Shown piece after piece: positions 12,442 to 26,100 of a stretch of 64,000 nt of DNA. The position numbers were made by a program, and so were the translations under genes. Numbering within the stretch: the first letter of the stretch is position 1; each line of letters opens with the position of its first letter. The DNA comes from Trichoplax adhaerens (taxonomy: Eukaryota; Placozoa; Uniplacotomia; Trichoplacea; Trichoplacidae). The stretch is taken from the NCBI RefSeq assembly GCF_000150275.1, contig NW_002060944.1, positions 7,306,756 through 7,370,755 of the forward strand, in the 5' to 3' direction. The notes below the pieces were generated by a model, which saw nothing but the letters and a program-made list of their open reading frames with translations, ran no database searches and had not been told where the DNA came from.

Positions 12442-12702
12442 TCATATTGACGGAAAGTCAAATAAGAAACAATAATTGATGATACTACTACCATAAGGCT
12501 TAAAAGGCAGTTTATCGTTATTAAAGAAATTCGATATTAATATCCAATAATTAGCTGCAGATATGATAACAAACAGAGATCGCCATGTTGCTATCAAGTT
12601 TTCTGACAGTTTCAGAAAGTATTCATCGCTGATTTGAAGCAAAACCGTACTACTATACTTTTGTCCGAGTAAGATATCCCAATCACAATTATTAATCATC
12701 AC
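12442..12702 (-). CDS. Unassigned - strand frame, faint death-fold resemblance
   Basis: An 86-residue frame on the - strand starting MMINNCDWDILLGQKYSSTV. Its middle (VLLQISDEYFLKLSENLIA then TWRSLFVIIS) resembles the start of a death domain, where helices 1-2 carry a Leu-rich stretch and a conserved Trp. The rest is weaker, and no flanking exon supports a gene. It may be a relic, an exon of an unseen gene, or coincidence. Confidence 0.25.
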   Translation of the reverse strand: MMINNCDWDILLGQKYSSTVLLQISDEYFLKLSENLIATWRSLFVIISAANYWILISNFFNNDKLPFKPYGSSIINYCFLFDFPSI

Positions 12703-14013
12703 TTTGATAACAATAAGAATCGTCTGTAACTGTATTATAATTACTTAATTATATATAGTTATTGATTTACGTCATAGATAACAATCAATTGCTGAGACTC
12801 TAGCAAGTTCTCTGCTGTAATTCATGTTTTTAACAGGTGGTGATGTAGCATGTAGTAAGTGAATTAATGGAAAGGTTGATTTTAAAATGAGCCGGGTTCA
12901 GCGTGGAAGAAATTCTACTGATCTAACTTTATATAAATTTTCGAAAGCTCTGTTATATATATAAGTTCACAAAAATTATCTATGTGTAGTACTACTGGTG
13001 AGAGATACATGAACAGTGATGCCATTGATGTACAATTATTCAATGGGCGCGTATACATGATTTATTGCGCTTTAAATAAGCATAATAATAATAGATCAAA
13101 GGAATACACGGTAGACTTATGTCGTGTATCCGCTGCGCCATTGTATCCATTATTTGCATTATAATAACTAATATAACCTACTGCTGTTATATTATCAAAA
13201 TTTTACTAGAAAACAACAATCCCATCTCATATACAGTTTCATAAGTCATAACGAATTAGATACTATTTTTCCTATGTTGTCGAACTTTATTTTAAGCGTT
13301 AAATAAATATACTTCTGTATGTCCATGCATTGTTATAGAAATTCTTGTAATGTGCCAAGTTATATCGTTGTCGTTGACAATGCTTTATGATCATTGATAT
13401 CAAGGGCACTAAATTTGATAATTTAACCTATGCTTAATCTGTTTAATTTTACTGATAGGAAAGTTTAATTGAGCGCTAGATCAGCAGACGAAATTATTTT
13501 TCTTTTTAGAATGACGCAGATCGATAGCGATTTTCATAGCATGCCATTGTGATTACTCACCACTAATATCAAGCTAACAGGTTGTAGGGATGTTTGAGTT
13601 CAGCATGGGGCCTACAGAGGAGGAATGATGAGCCTAAATACATATAAAGCACAAAAGTTAGATTTGGTTCTAGACAATAAGGCACGACGACGTCTGAACC
13701 TATCATTAAAACATGAAAAATAGAATGCAGTTAGGAGTAGTTAAGCCACTAACATACTCATACAGTACATAGAGTTAAACTGATGAAACTACACGATTAA
13801 TGAATGATAATTGTGGTATTAAATGACAATAGTTGAAGCTATTAACAATGATGTGAAGGGAAATCACTTAGACTCTATTTGTCGCATCATAAAGTATAAT
13901 TTACGAGTGAATTATACTGACGTTGGTTACCGAGTTTAGTCATTTATGATGGGCAGGCAAGAATTGAAATCTTGTCTAGTCAACAGGTAGAATTTATCTA
14001 AAATTGAGAAAAA

Positions 14014-14110
14014 ATGAAGAAAAATTCTGTGTCCATCTTCCAATCGCCATTATTAAAGCTCTTTCTGCACATAATTTTGATATCGCTATGCCTACCTAGC
14101 CCAACTTTAG
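14014..14110 (+). CDS. Gene B signal-peptide exon (start codon)
   Basis: ATG at 14014 begins 32 codons with a basic start (MKK), then a hydrophobic core ([15 protein letters not shown]) and a small-residue end (PSPTL), followed by GTAAGT in phase 1. Gene C has an exon of exactly the same length (97 bases) and the same phase in the equivalent place, which strongly supports this start. It targets the product to the secretory pathway. Confidence 0.85.
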
Positions 14111-17100
14111 GTAAGTTTGAAACAATTTCATTTTATGAGTGCATTCTCATTTTATGAGTACATTCAAAAATGCCGATCATTGAAAAACGTGAATCCGTGG
14201 TTGGGCGTATATTAGTTATCATCCTCATCATTTATATCTGAAATATTATTACCCACAACTGAGTTAAACCGATGTCGTTTATGACTCTCCTAGCATGAAT
14301 ATATGTATTCATTATTAGTTTTGAATAGTTGTTGTACTCTTAAACTTCTTGTATGTGCTTACTTCAAGATTACTCTTGATTAAGATAATCTGGGATTTAT
14401 TTTATAAAAATATTATCAATCTAATTATGGTATATTAACTTATGTAGTACTCAAAGATAGATCATGCTTATAGGATCGATCGTGAGATTACAGAATTAAT
14501 TTATATCACAAAATAGAGTTAAGCAAGAAAAAGGAATTTTCGGCATTTTATTTTTGAGGCGTTTTATTAGTGCTTAAAAGTAGAAATATAGCTGATGAAT
14601 AGAAAATAAAATTATTTCGGTACTCAACAGATTTTTTCGTCATAATGAATAACATGATTCATCTAAATCTATTTTGAAAGAGAAGATTTAGGTTCAAACT
14701 AATATTTTGTATCCATTAATGTAAAAAATATCTTTCCATCATGAAATGGAAGGTCTTAAGTGCACGCACATGATTGAATTTTATGTGTAAAGAGAAAAGA
14801 TATACTTTTAGCTTACCTATAAAGTTACAGATCTTAGAGTTGTTCACTACAGTAATCCATTACCATTCTATAACCAAGATATCCATTCTTGACAGTTTAT
14901 TAAGAAAGTATTTCAGGCTAGCATTGGAATCTTACGGCGTAAATTAAGTTACAATGAAGTCACAGATCCTAGAGTCGTTTCATTACAGTAATTGCACTAC
15001 CGTTTTCTAGCTAGCATATCCATTCATTACAGTAGGTTATCAAGAAATTATCCCAGGCTAACATAATTTTCTATCTTCTAGTATCAATTAGATTACCTCT
15101 AATGTCATAGATCCTCGAGTTGTTTCACTACAGTAATCGTATTTCCGGGATATTTACAGCAGTTAATTAACAAATCATCCCTCGCTAATAATACTTTCGA
15201 TCTTATATAGTATCAATTAAATTACTTCTTAAGTTACAGATCCTAGAATCGTTTCACTACAGTAATCGCATTACCATTCTTGACGGTAGTTTATCAAGAA
15301 AGCATCGTGTGCTAACACTGTTTTTAATCTTATATTGTGAGGTAATTTTCTACGCTGTGATTTCTAATCAATTTTATACTTTTTACTGTATGATTAGGTG
15401 ATATTCAAAATTCTAACGTGCTAGTCAGTGATTTCAGTTTCCGATCGAGCCAACTTGCTGATGGTAAGTATGAACTCTAGATTTACCTCATCTATCTTGT
15501 TAAATAATCATAATTCTCTGGAGACAATAACTATCTACGAATATATAAAGCGAACTCATAGCACGCCTGTACTGCCAACGAAAGCAAGTCAAGAGGAAAT
15601 CTTTATTACTATTTGCATTATGATGTTGAGCCTTGAGTGAGATTATCGGCTATATTAATGTATAATCATTTATTTGAAAACGTTAAGGCTGAAATTATTT
15701 TCCTTGTAGTATTAATTTGCGCAAATAGCGATTTTACGGGTGCTGACTGTATAAATCTTATGACGCTTTTTTTTGTTGGTAGTGCCATACAAGTTACCGT
15801 AAATTAAATTAAATTAATCCGTAAAAGATATAATTTAATAATCCGATTAATTCCATTCAACTACTGTGATGGATAAGTGTCTAACTTGACGATGATAATT
15901 GGGTTTTTAGCTTAAAATTTTTGTTACGTGGCTACCGCTGTCGACGTCCAGGAGTTGTAAATGTTAAAGCCTTATGCTCGCTTTATTACCCAACTATCGA
16001 TATCATTTATTGTAAGCGAAATCGTCAACATAGAATTGATATTATTATGATATCGGTATCGATGATTGAAATGAATCGAAAGAATGATACTTCCATACTA
16101 TGACTACGAATGGCTACTGTACTTAAAATGCAATTCTGAATTAATTACCTTCAGCAGGCGAAGGATTGAAATAAGGTCACATAGTAGGGTACTATAGCAT
16201 GTAGTACTCTATCGTTTATACACTAGAGTATTATGGCCGCCCGTAGAAAAACGTGGCTGGGGATTTCTTTCTTTCTTCTTATACTGAGATCTAACTTACT
16301 CAGTATTCTATCGTGTATTGTATGAGCTGTAGACTATTGTATGCTACAGTGATTGTAGGGTATAATTTCACTACCGCTGCTAAGATCGTCGGTATTCGCC
16401 ATTTTGCGCAGCCATTTGTAAGCGGCGCCAACTAGGCACTTCCAATTTAGTAATGGAACTGAAAATGGAATTTTTTTATCTCCGAATTTATCCTATTGAT
16501 TATCGAGAGGTTATTTGATTGAGATTTTACCGTTAATAAAGAATACTTGTAAAATAAACTGATAGGATAGATCAAAAGGCAAGGTAAGGTTGTTGGATTT
16601 ACCTTGGAAAAATTTCACTACGTTCTCGAACATGTTTTACTTAGCCAATGATTTCAAGTGTTTCATATTCTAAAATGACAAGCTCGTATCATATATGATG
16701 AAGAATACAATGTTAACTGACATTAAACTACTTATTTTTCAATATAATTTTATTAATCAATTGCATTAGAATGGATATTCAATGTGGTCAAGCGTCCTTT
16801 CTTTGACTTTATTATATATGATCGCAAAATAAGCTTTTTTATTTCCCTTTCAGACCTTGTTACTTCAAATGCTCGAGATGAAGATACGCAATCGATCCTT
16901 TCCTACCTGACTAGTACACAATTAGGTATGAAAGTATAGTATGGCAATATCGATAATACTTTGGGCTATTTTACCTACAGCATAGTAATTATAAAATGGA
17001 CATCAATAGGAAAGTATAGTGTGTAATAAATCACTGAATAACATACTAGAGATACCAGTATTAACCTCCATTTTCTTGCTAGCAGCACAAACACAGAGCG

Positions 17101-20100
17101 ATTATACTTCAACGTCTGGCGTGATATCGAGAAGCCAAGTGGATAGTATTAGCACGCCGATCGACGATCAGCTTTCAATCGCAATCTATTGCCAATAGTT
17201 TGGATGGCCTGGCATCGAATCCACCAGAATCGACTATAGCGGAAGATATTATTTCTACTGCGGTCTCAGATCTATTACAAACCTCCGTACAAGCTATCGT
17301 AACTAGTCTAGTTAACCAAGAATCTTCATCTCAACTTGATGTTACCGCGATATCCTTCCAGACACTTTCAGCGATAGAGAGTAACATTCCTTCTGATGCT
17401 GTCACGACTGCATTCACAACTTTAACCAATCAATCGGAATCGACTGCAATAGATGGTATTGCCTCTACTGTCATTTCAGAAGATCTGCAGATTTTATCAC
17501 TAGCCGCCACCACCGGGCCTATTGACCAAGTGCCTTCATCTCAGCTTGATCAAACCATTACATCATTTCAACTAATTTCACTGCTAGACAGTGAGACTGC
17601 TTCTGATAGTAATATCCCGGCTACATCAACAGGTTATAGTTCTATTTTTATGAACAAAATATCATACTACTATACATGTGCGGCATATCCAGTACTATAG
17701 GCGTACTTAAAGGATTGTAAAAGTCCATACTTGTATCGAAATGATGTACCTATTATGTATATGGATACAAATATATCGGGATTAATTAAAGTTATAAAAT
17801 ATGAAAAGATTATTTCTACCATTACATACTTTTGGAATTTACATTCCTACTGTTAGGATGCTAAATTTCCATTATACGCGGTCAATATCTTAATTTAAAT
17901 ATTTCATGTTGGTCTTACGTATATTTATAATGACACTTTCTCCTTTCTTTATTTCAGTCGAATTATCTCAGCAGAGTTCATTTATTTTTGCAGCGGATAC
18001 AACTATATCAATACTTGCAAGCATCTTTGATTCTTCGATAGGTAATGCTTTATAGTTTGATATACTTAAATTTTAACTTAACTCTTTCAATACAATAGAT
18101 CATTAAAATTTTTAATTTTCTAATCAATTGTGTATTCAATAGGTGCTAGTCAAGGAAGCATCATATCTAACGTACCGAGTATTTTAGTGTCGTCTGTGGA
18201 TGAAGATGAACTAATTTCTACGGTGGTATCGCTGGAGGCACAAAGCCAGAGTGATGTCGACGTCACTACAAATTTGCAACAAAGTTCTTCAGCAATATTG
18301 CAAGACTTGTCATCACAATTATCCATAGTTCCGCCAATATCTAGCGAGATTATATCCATAGCAGGTTAAAATAGACTCGTAATAGTTATAATAGGATTAG
18401 AAATATTACAGAAATTTGCGTGTTTATTTTAAAAAATTGATGTCTTCATTCATGGGCAATTATGCAAAGGAGGCTGCTTTAACCATATGCGGTACATATA
18501 ATTGCTAAAATAATTTATGACACTTTATCATTTGCACTTTGTTATTAAAGATATAACTAGCCAAGAATCAAGCCAATCAACATTAATTGAGTCATCAATG
18601 ATATCAGAATCAATAATTGCTACACCATCGTTATTAGATGATTTACTAACATCGACAGCATTACCAACGGAAATAGAAAGTCAAAGCGAGATGGAAACAA
18701 GTACTACAGATGAGCGTAGTACACGTATAACATCAGAAGATATACCGGCATCATCTTTGGACGATAGAGAAATAACAACGAGTGTTATAAAATCGACAGG
18801 TTAGAACAGATTTTATATATAACATATAATAGAAGTAAAAATCCGAATATCTTCATATAAATAAGAATTACATATAATAAAAATCTTTTAACGTTTTATT
18901 TTATGTAGACGATATTAGTAGTATAGCGACATCGATAGAGAGAATATCGATTACACCATCATCTATCGATATTATTGATAGCTCTATCGCTTTCGATAGC
19001 AGTATACAATCACAAGCTATTAGCACAATAATATCAGAATCGATACTTGCAACGCCATCGTCGTTAGAAGACATACTAACATCGACAGTACTACCAAGAG
19101 AAATAGAAAGTCAAAGCGAGATAGAAACAAGTACTACAGATGAGCGTAGTACGCGTATAGCATCAGACGATATACCGGTATCATCTTTAGACGATAGAGA
19201 AATAACAGCGAGCGTTATAGCATCGTCAGGTTAGAATATGTTGTAGATATATAGATATAGAAGTAAATATTCGACTGTAATAAATTTCCTAAATCTTTTA
19301 TTTTATGTAGACGATATTAGTAGTATAGCGACATCGATAGAGAGAATATCGATTATACCATCATCTATCGATATTATTGATAGCTCTATCGCTTTCGATA
19401 GCAGTATACAATCACAAGCTATTAGCACAATAATATCAGAATCGATACTTGCAACGCCATCGTCGTTAGAAGACATACTAACATCGACAGTACTACCAAG
19501 AGAAATAGAAAGTCAAAGTGAGATAGAAACAAGTGCTAGAGATGAGCGTAGTACACGTATAACATCAGACGATATACCGGTATCATCTTTAGACGATAGA
19601 GAAATAACAGCGAGCGTTATAGCATCGTCAGGTTAGAATATGTTGTGGATATATAGATATAGAAGTAAATATTCGACTGTAATAAATTTCCTAAATTTTT
19701 ATTTTATATAGACGATATTAGCAGTATAGCGACATCGATAGAGAGAATATCGATTATACCATCATCTATCGATATTATTGATAGCTCTATCGCTTTCGAT
19801 AGCAGTATACAATCACAAGCTATTAGCACAATAATATCAGAATCGATACTTGCAACGCCATCGTCGTTAGAAGACATACTAACATCGACAGTACTACCAA
19901 GAGAAATAGAAAGTCAAAGCGAGATAGAAACAAGTACTACAGATGAGCGTAGTACACGTATAACATCAGACGATATACCGGCATCATCTTTAGACGATAG
20001 AGAAATAACAGCGAGCGTTATAGCATCGTCAGGTTAGAATATGTTGTGGATATATAGATATAGAAGTAAGTATTCGACTGTAATAAATTTCCTAAATCTT

Positions 20101-23100
20101 TTATTTTATATAGACGATATTAGTAGTACAGCGACATCGATAGAGAGAATATCGATTATACCATCATCTATCGATATTATTGATAGCTCTATCGCTTTCG
20201 ATAGCAGTATACAATCACAAGCTATTAGCACAATAATATCAGAATCGATACTTGCAACGCCATCGTCGTTAGAAGACATACTAACATCGACAGTACTACC
20301 AAGAGAAATAGAAAGTCAAAGCGAGATAGAAACAAGTACTACAGATGAGCGTAGTACACGTATAACATCAGACGATATACCGGTATCATCTTTAGACGAT
20401 AGAGAAATAACAGCGAGCGTTATAGCATCGTCAGGTTAGAATATGTTGTGGATATATAGATACAGAAGTAAGTATTCGACTGTAATAAATTTTCTAAATC
20501 TTTATTTTATATAGACGATATTAGCAGTATAGCGACATCGATAGAGAGAATATCGATTATACCATCATCTATCGATATTATTGATAGCTCTATCGCTTTC
20601 GATAGCAGTATACAATCACAAGCTATTAGCACAATAATATCAGAATCGATACTTGCAACGCCATCGTCGTTAGAAGACATACTAACATCGACAGTACTAC
20701 CAAGAGAAATAGAAAGTCAAAGTGAGATAGAAACAAGTACTACAGATGAGCGTAGTACACGTATAACATCAGACGATATACCGGTATCATCTTTAGACGA
20801 TAGAGAAATAACAGCGAGCGTTATAGCATCGTCAGGTTAGAATATGTTGTGGATATATAGATATAGAAGTAAATATTCGACTGTAATAAATTTTCTTAAT
20901 CTTTTGTTTTATATAGACGATATTGGCAGTATAGCGACATCGATAGAGAGAATATCGATTATACCATCATCTATCGATATTATTGATAGCTCTATCGCTT
21001 TCGATAGCAGTATACAATCACAAGCTATTAGCACAATAATATCAGAATCGATACTTGCAACGCCATCGTCGTTAGAAGACATACTAACATCGACAGTACT
21101 ACCAAGAGAAATAGAAAGTCAAAGCGAGATAGAAACAAGTACTACAGATGAGCGTAGTACACGTATAACATCAGACGATATACCGGTATCATCTTTAGAC
21201 GATAGAGAAATAACAGCGAGCGTTATAGCATCGTCAGGTTAGAATATGTTGTGGATATATAGATATAGAAGTAAATATTCGACTGTAATAAATTTTCTAA
21301 ATCTTTTATTTTATATAGACGATATTAGTAGTATAGCGACATCGATAGAGAGAATATCGATTATACCATCATCTATCGATATTATTGATAGCTCTATCGC
21401 TTTCGATAGCAGTATACAATCACAAGCTATTAGCACAATAATATCAGAATCGATACTTGCAACGCCATCGTCGTTAGAAGACATACTAACATCGACAGTA
21501 CTACCAAGAGAAATAGAAAGTCAAAGCGAGATAGAAACAAGTACTACAGATGAGCGTAGTACACGTATAACATCAGATGATATACCGGCATCATCTTTAG
21601 ACGATAGAGAAATAACAGCGAGTGCTATAGCATCGTCAGGTTAGGCTTACTTGTTCATGTATATGCATAGAAGTAAATATTCGACTGTAATAAATTTCCT
21701 AAATTTTTTATTTTATATAGACGATATTAGCAGTATAGCGACATCGATAGAGAGAATATCGATTATACCATCATCTATCGATATTATTGATAGCTCTATC
21801 GCTTTCGATAGCAGTATACAATCACAAGCTATTAGCACAATAATATCAGAATCGATACTTGCAACGCCATCGTCGTTAGAAGACATACTAACATCGACAG
21901 TACTACCAAGAGAAATAGAAAGTCAAAGCGAGATAGAAACAAGTACTACAGATGAGCGTAGTACACGTATAATATCAGACAATATACCGGTATCATCTTT
22001 AGACGATAGAGAAATAACAGCGAGCGTTATAGCATCGTCAGGTTAGAATATGTTGTAGATATATAGATATAGAAGTAAATATTCGACTGTAATAAATTTT
22101 CTAAATCTTTATTTTATATAGACGATATTAGTAGTATAGCGACATCGATAGAGAGAATATCGATTATACCATCATCTATCGATATTATTGATAGCTCTAT
22201 CGCTTTTGATAGCAGTGCTTTCGAGTCTCCTATTGTATCTGGCACTGCTATTGGTTTGTCCAAGTCAGTAGTCTTGCTAGGAGATTCATTGACTACGCTA
22301 TCAGTTTCGGCCTATTCTTTGGCTTCTGTCAGTATTGATTCGGTAATAATTGAATCAAGTTCTACAAGTATTTCTACGCAATCTGATGTTGGAATAATAA
22401 CTACTGCGACAACACAACCCGAATATTCAGTAACTTCAAAACTAGCTACTTCGCATTTAGGAAGATCGTATAGCAGTAGTTTTGGTATTGAATTGCCGAG
22501 TACGATCAAGTCTATTATTTCGTCGGGTACAGATATCATTTCGACTCCTTCTATTCAGCAGACCGATTATTTAGCAACTTTGTCGTCAGTTTTTACTTAT
22601 CCATCGAATTCTGATGGCACCATTGAATCTTCTGCAGGAGCAGGTGTAGGTGTTATTTCGACTACATCTGCCCATCAATCCGAATTTTTATCAGTATTAC
22701 AAACGTATTCTGCTTCTTTATCAACACGTATTAGTAGTTCCGCAGTTTTGGATTTGTCATTTACTAAATTTCCTGTGATATCTACTACTGATGGCTCCGT
22801 AACTGGGGTTACACTCTCTAAAAAAGGCTCGATAGCTGTAACATCGGATTCATCACAGCAAACCAGTTACACAGAAATTTTACCCTCTAATTTTAACAGT
22901 TCTAGCTTAACTAGCGAGTTATTTGGTGTAACCACTTCCTTGCAGCCAGGTACTATTAGCATTTTGGTCGAATCTACGCTGAAATCACAATATTCGACAA
23001 CATCAGCATTTTACTCAGTTTATTCGCCAAGCGTTGATGGTAGTATAACAGTCGAAGGTTTACTAAGTTCTACGACATCTTCCGTATTGCCGAATTTCCA

Positions 23101-26100
23101 TACAAGTACAATTGAATATGTTACATTATCACAGTCACAGTCCTCTACTCTCTTAAATTTTGGCAGTAGTTCGCCAAGTATTGATTCATTAGGATCCGTT
23201 ACAGCTGCTACAGCTTTACTCTCAAACTTAGATTCAACTATATCTTTGCAGTCGTCAGAATATATGACAGCGTCGGCTTCGGTTCCTCTGATTTTATCTT
23301 CTACAGCTTTACTCTCAAACATAGATTCAACTGTATCTTTGCAGTCGTCAGAATATATGACGGCGTCCGCTTCGGTTCCTCTAATTTCATCTTCTACAGC
23401 TTTACTCTCAAACTTAGATTCAACTTTATCTTTGCAGTCGTCAGAATATATGACAGCGTCCGCTTCGGTTCCTCTGATTTTATCATCGTTGCGTAATACA
23501 ATCGATTCTTCTGCGGTTGTTAATCTAGCTAGCTCGGTCAAATATACATCATCAGTTTTCGATGTAAGGTTAACTTCCTCTATGTATTCATCTGGTTACT
23601 CGACGACTAAAGTACCAATTGCCAGCTCTGGTAAAGTAGCAGCGATTGCATCTAATTATCTAACTGATAATATAACTTTCGTATAATTATTTTTTGTTAA
23701 AAGTTTTTAAACATATTTCTTGAAATCAGATACGGTATTCTAGTTACTTATGATTCCATAAAATTCTTCTGCAACTCATATAGCCTCGATTGCTTCGATT
23801 GATTCGATTCCTGGAACCAGTTACCTTACGAGTAGCTCTGCAATGATTTCAACGCAAATACTAGAATCAGCGACAATTGTGCCATCAACCATATCAGAAG
23901 GTGTGTAACAGTATGACTATAACGATTTTAAAGTGTAGCCACGGATGCCGCTCTTTGCTTACAAAGAATTTATTTGATAATTGTTTAAATATTAAGTAAC
24001 GATGAATAGTTTAATGATCATGCGTTCATCGAATTTACAGCTATAGTAACTTCTTCAAAGTTACCTGGCGTTTATGATTGTTCCGTCGATATTAACTTAT
24101 GCCACGTTAACGCAATCTGTACTAACACATCTGGGTTGTATAATTGTTTATGCGAATCTGGATTTACTGGAAATGGCACATATTGTACAGGTTTGAAAGC
24201 TATTTAAGCAGTTATAAAAGCTACGTTATAATATAGCAACATTTTAGTTTTATTAGTTAATATTGCAAATATTAAGTTTCAATTTCCTAATTGTGGATGA
24301 AAGTGAATGTAATGCCACTATATTCACGTTTACGAGGGTCATTAGCGTTAATTATATATAATTTAAGTCGATGTTAACATTTAGCCTTTTATGCTTTCTA
24401 TGCGTAGATATTAATGAGTGCTTAGATAACCTTGATAACTGTAGTACTAATGCTACGTGCATTAATACCAGTGGTTCATTTAACTGCTCGTGTAACCAAG
24501 GGTACCTAGGAGATGGAGTTACTTGCGTTGGTAAATTCTGATTGATTAGCCATTAATAAAATGATAATCAGAATGTAATTGAAGAAATTATTATCAATGA
24601 ACATTGCTTATTGATAAGTGATTCTGTTGATAGATATAAATGAATGCCAAACTGGTACAGATCATTGTCATACCAACGCTTCATGTCAGAACACTATAGG
24701 ATCCTATGCTTGTTTATGCAAAATAGGTTTTACTGGCAATGGAATAACTTGCAATGGTATTTAATCATCTTTACTTTGTTACCAGTTGTGAAGCTTATAG
24801 TTTATTGGCAATGAGTTATGCAATATCATTATTGATAGCTTTATTTTATGTAAAAGCTATAAATTATTCTTTTACATTTATAGATATTGATGAATGTTTA
24901 ATGAATCAAAGCAATTGTCATAGTAAGGCCAACTGCATAAATTCAATTGGTTCGTATGCATGCTCTTGCATAGTAGGATATACTGGTAATGGTCGAAATT
25001 GTCAAGGTAGTAATGAAATCGCAAGTTTATGATTTCTGCTGATATTTAATGCATTAATAATTATATTGTTCTTAAAATCTATATCTAGATATCAATGAGT
25101 GCACCACCAATAATCAATGTCATAGTAATAGTACCTGTAATAATACTATCGGTTCCTATACATGTTCATGTATGTCTGGATTTGAGGGCAATGGTACATA
25201 CTGTCAAGGTACGTTCTTTGTTTCGATATCTAGTTGTAAAGCATCTATGAATTTATTCCCAACAATATTTGTACTTTTCATTTCTAGATATCGATGAATG
25301 CTCAACCAATCAGCATCAGTGTCATCATAACGCAACATGTATTAATCTTTATGGCTCATATGAGTGCAGTTGCTCTTCTGGATTTCTTGGTAATGGTAGG
25401 AGTTGTTCAGGTTAGTGACGGGGTGGCTTCTTTTGCTTTGGTGATTATACTTTCATAGATAATATTTCAGTAGTTTATAAGTACTGTTCATCAGCTTAAA
25501 TTATTGCATCTAGATATCAACGAGTGCAACAGTGGACATACCTGTAGTCGATTAGCGACTTGCTATAATACCCCTGGATCTTATTATTGTGTTTGCAACT
25601 ATGGTTTGCAAGGCAATGGATTTCAATGCGTTCAAGAAGGTAATCCCAATTTTACGTAATATCCCTGACTATTGGCCAGGTTTCCATTGATTACCACAGC
25701 ACGCATTGAACCTCAATCGATGCTAAATATTTTAGCTACTAGGTTATATCCTTACGGAGCACAATTTGGGGATAGATCGTTTGGTAGAACGGATCAAGGC
25801 TATAGATATCTATATTTAAGGGAGCCGATTTCATATATGCAAACATCATACAGAGGATTATACGTAAATAGACTGAATGATACTAATGATACTTCGTAGT
25901 AATACCAATCAAACTAACTTAGTTAAATTACTGTATGATTGTAATAATCACATAAATATATGTATTTCACGACTTCCAATTGCAATATTTCCTTTTGGTA
26001 ATAATTAAAGTGTGTTGATTTAATACTCAGATCTCTGTTGATGGAGTTATTTCGTTGGGATTTCCATATCCGGGCTTTACAACCCGTCCGTTTCCAAGGC

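Larger units (their letters stand above)
7163..14013. other. Spacer between genes A and B; no confident gene
   Basis: About 6.9 kb of AT-rich sequence. It contains a few islands of higher GC with coding-looking short frames (around 9979-10272, 10466-10830, 11206-11373, 11944-12080, 12442-12702 and 12982-13164). I recognise no family in any of them with confidence. No tRNA, rRNA or mobile-element ends were seen. The promoter of gene B must lie at its right end but no clear motif stands out. Confidence 0.5.

Noticed and set aside
18150-18359. 69-residue - strand frame
   Set aside because: Antisense of the mucin exon 18143-18364.
20041-22046. Separate 131-132 residue genes starting [12 protein letters not shown]
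   Set aside because: The first 27 residues or so are translated intron sequence (TTG/ATG by chance before a tatatag acceptor). The real exon begins at DDIS and the stop is the TAG inside the next donor.
18909-22121. CRISPR-like regularly spaced repeats
   Set aside because: The repeated part is 321 bases and coding, and the spacers are near-identical introns, not unique spacers. The window is animal DNA.
22312-22539. 75-residue - strand frame
   Set aside because: Antisense of the same mucin exon, with no independent support.
23020-23541. 173-residue open frame on the - strand
   Set aside because: Antisense shadow of the Ser-rich mucin exon; the internal repeat simply mirrors the + strand 93-base repeat. 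The + strand has matching splice phases.
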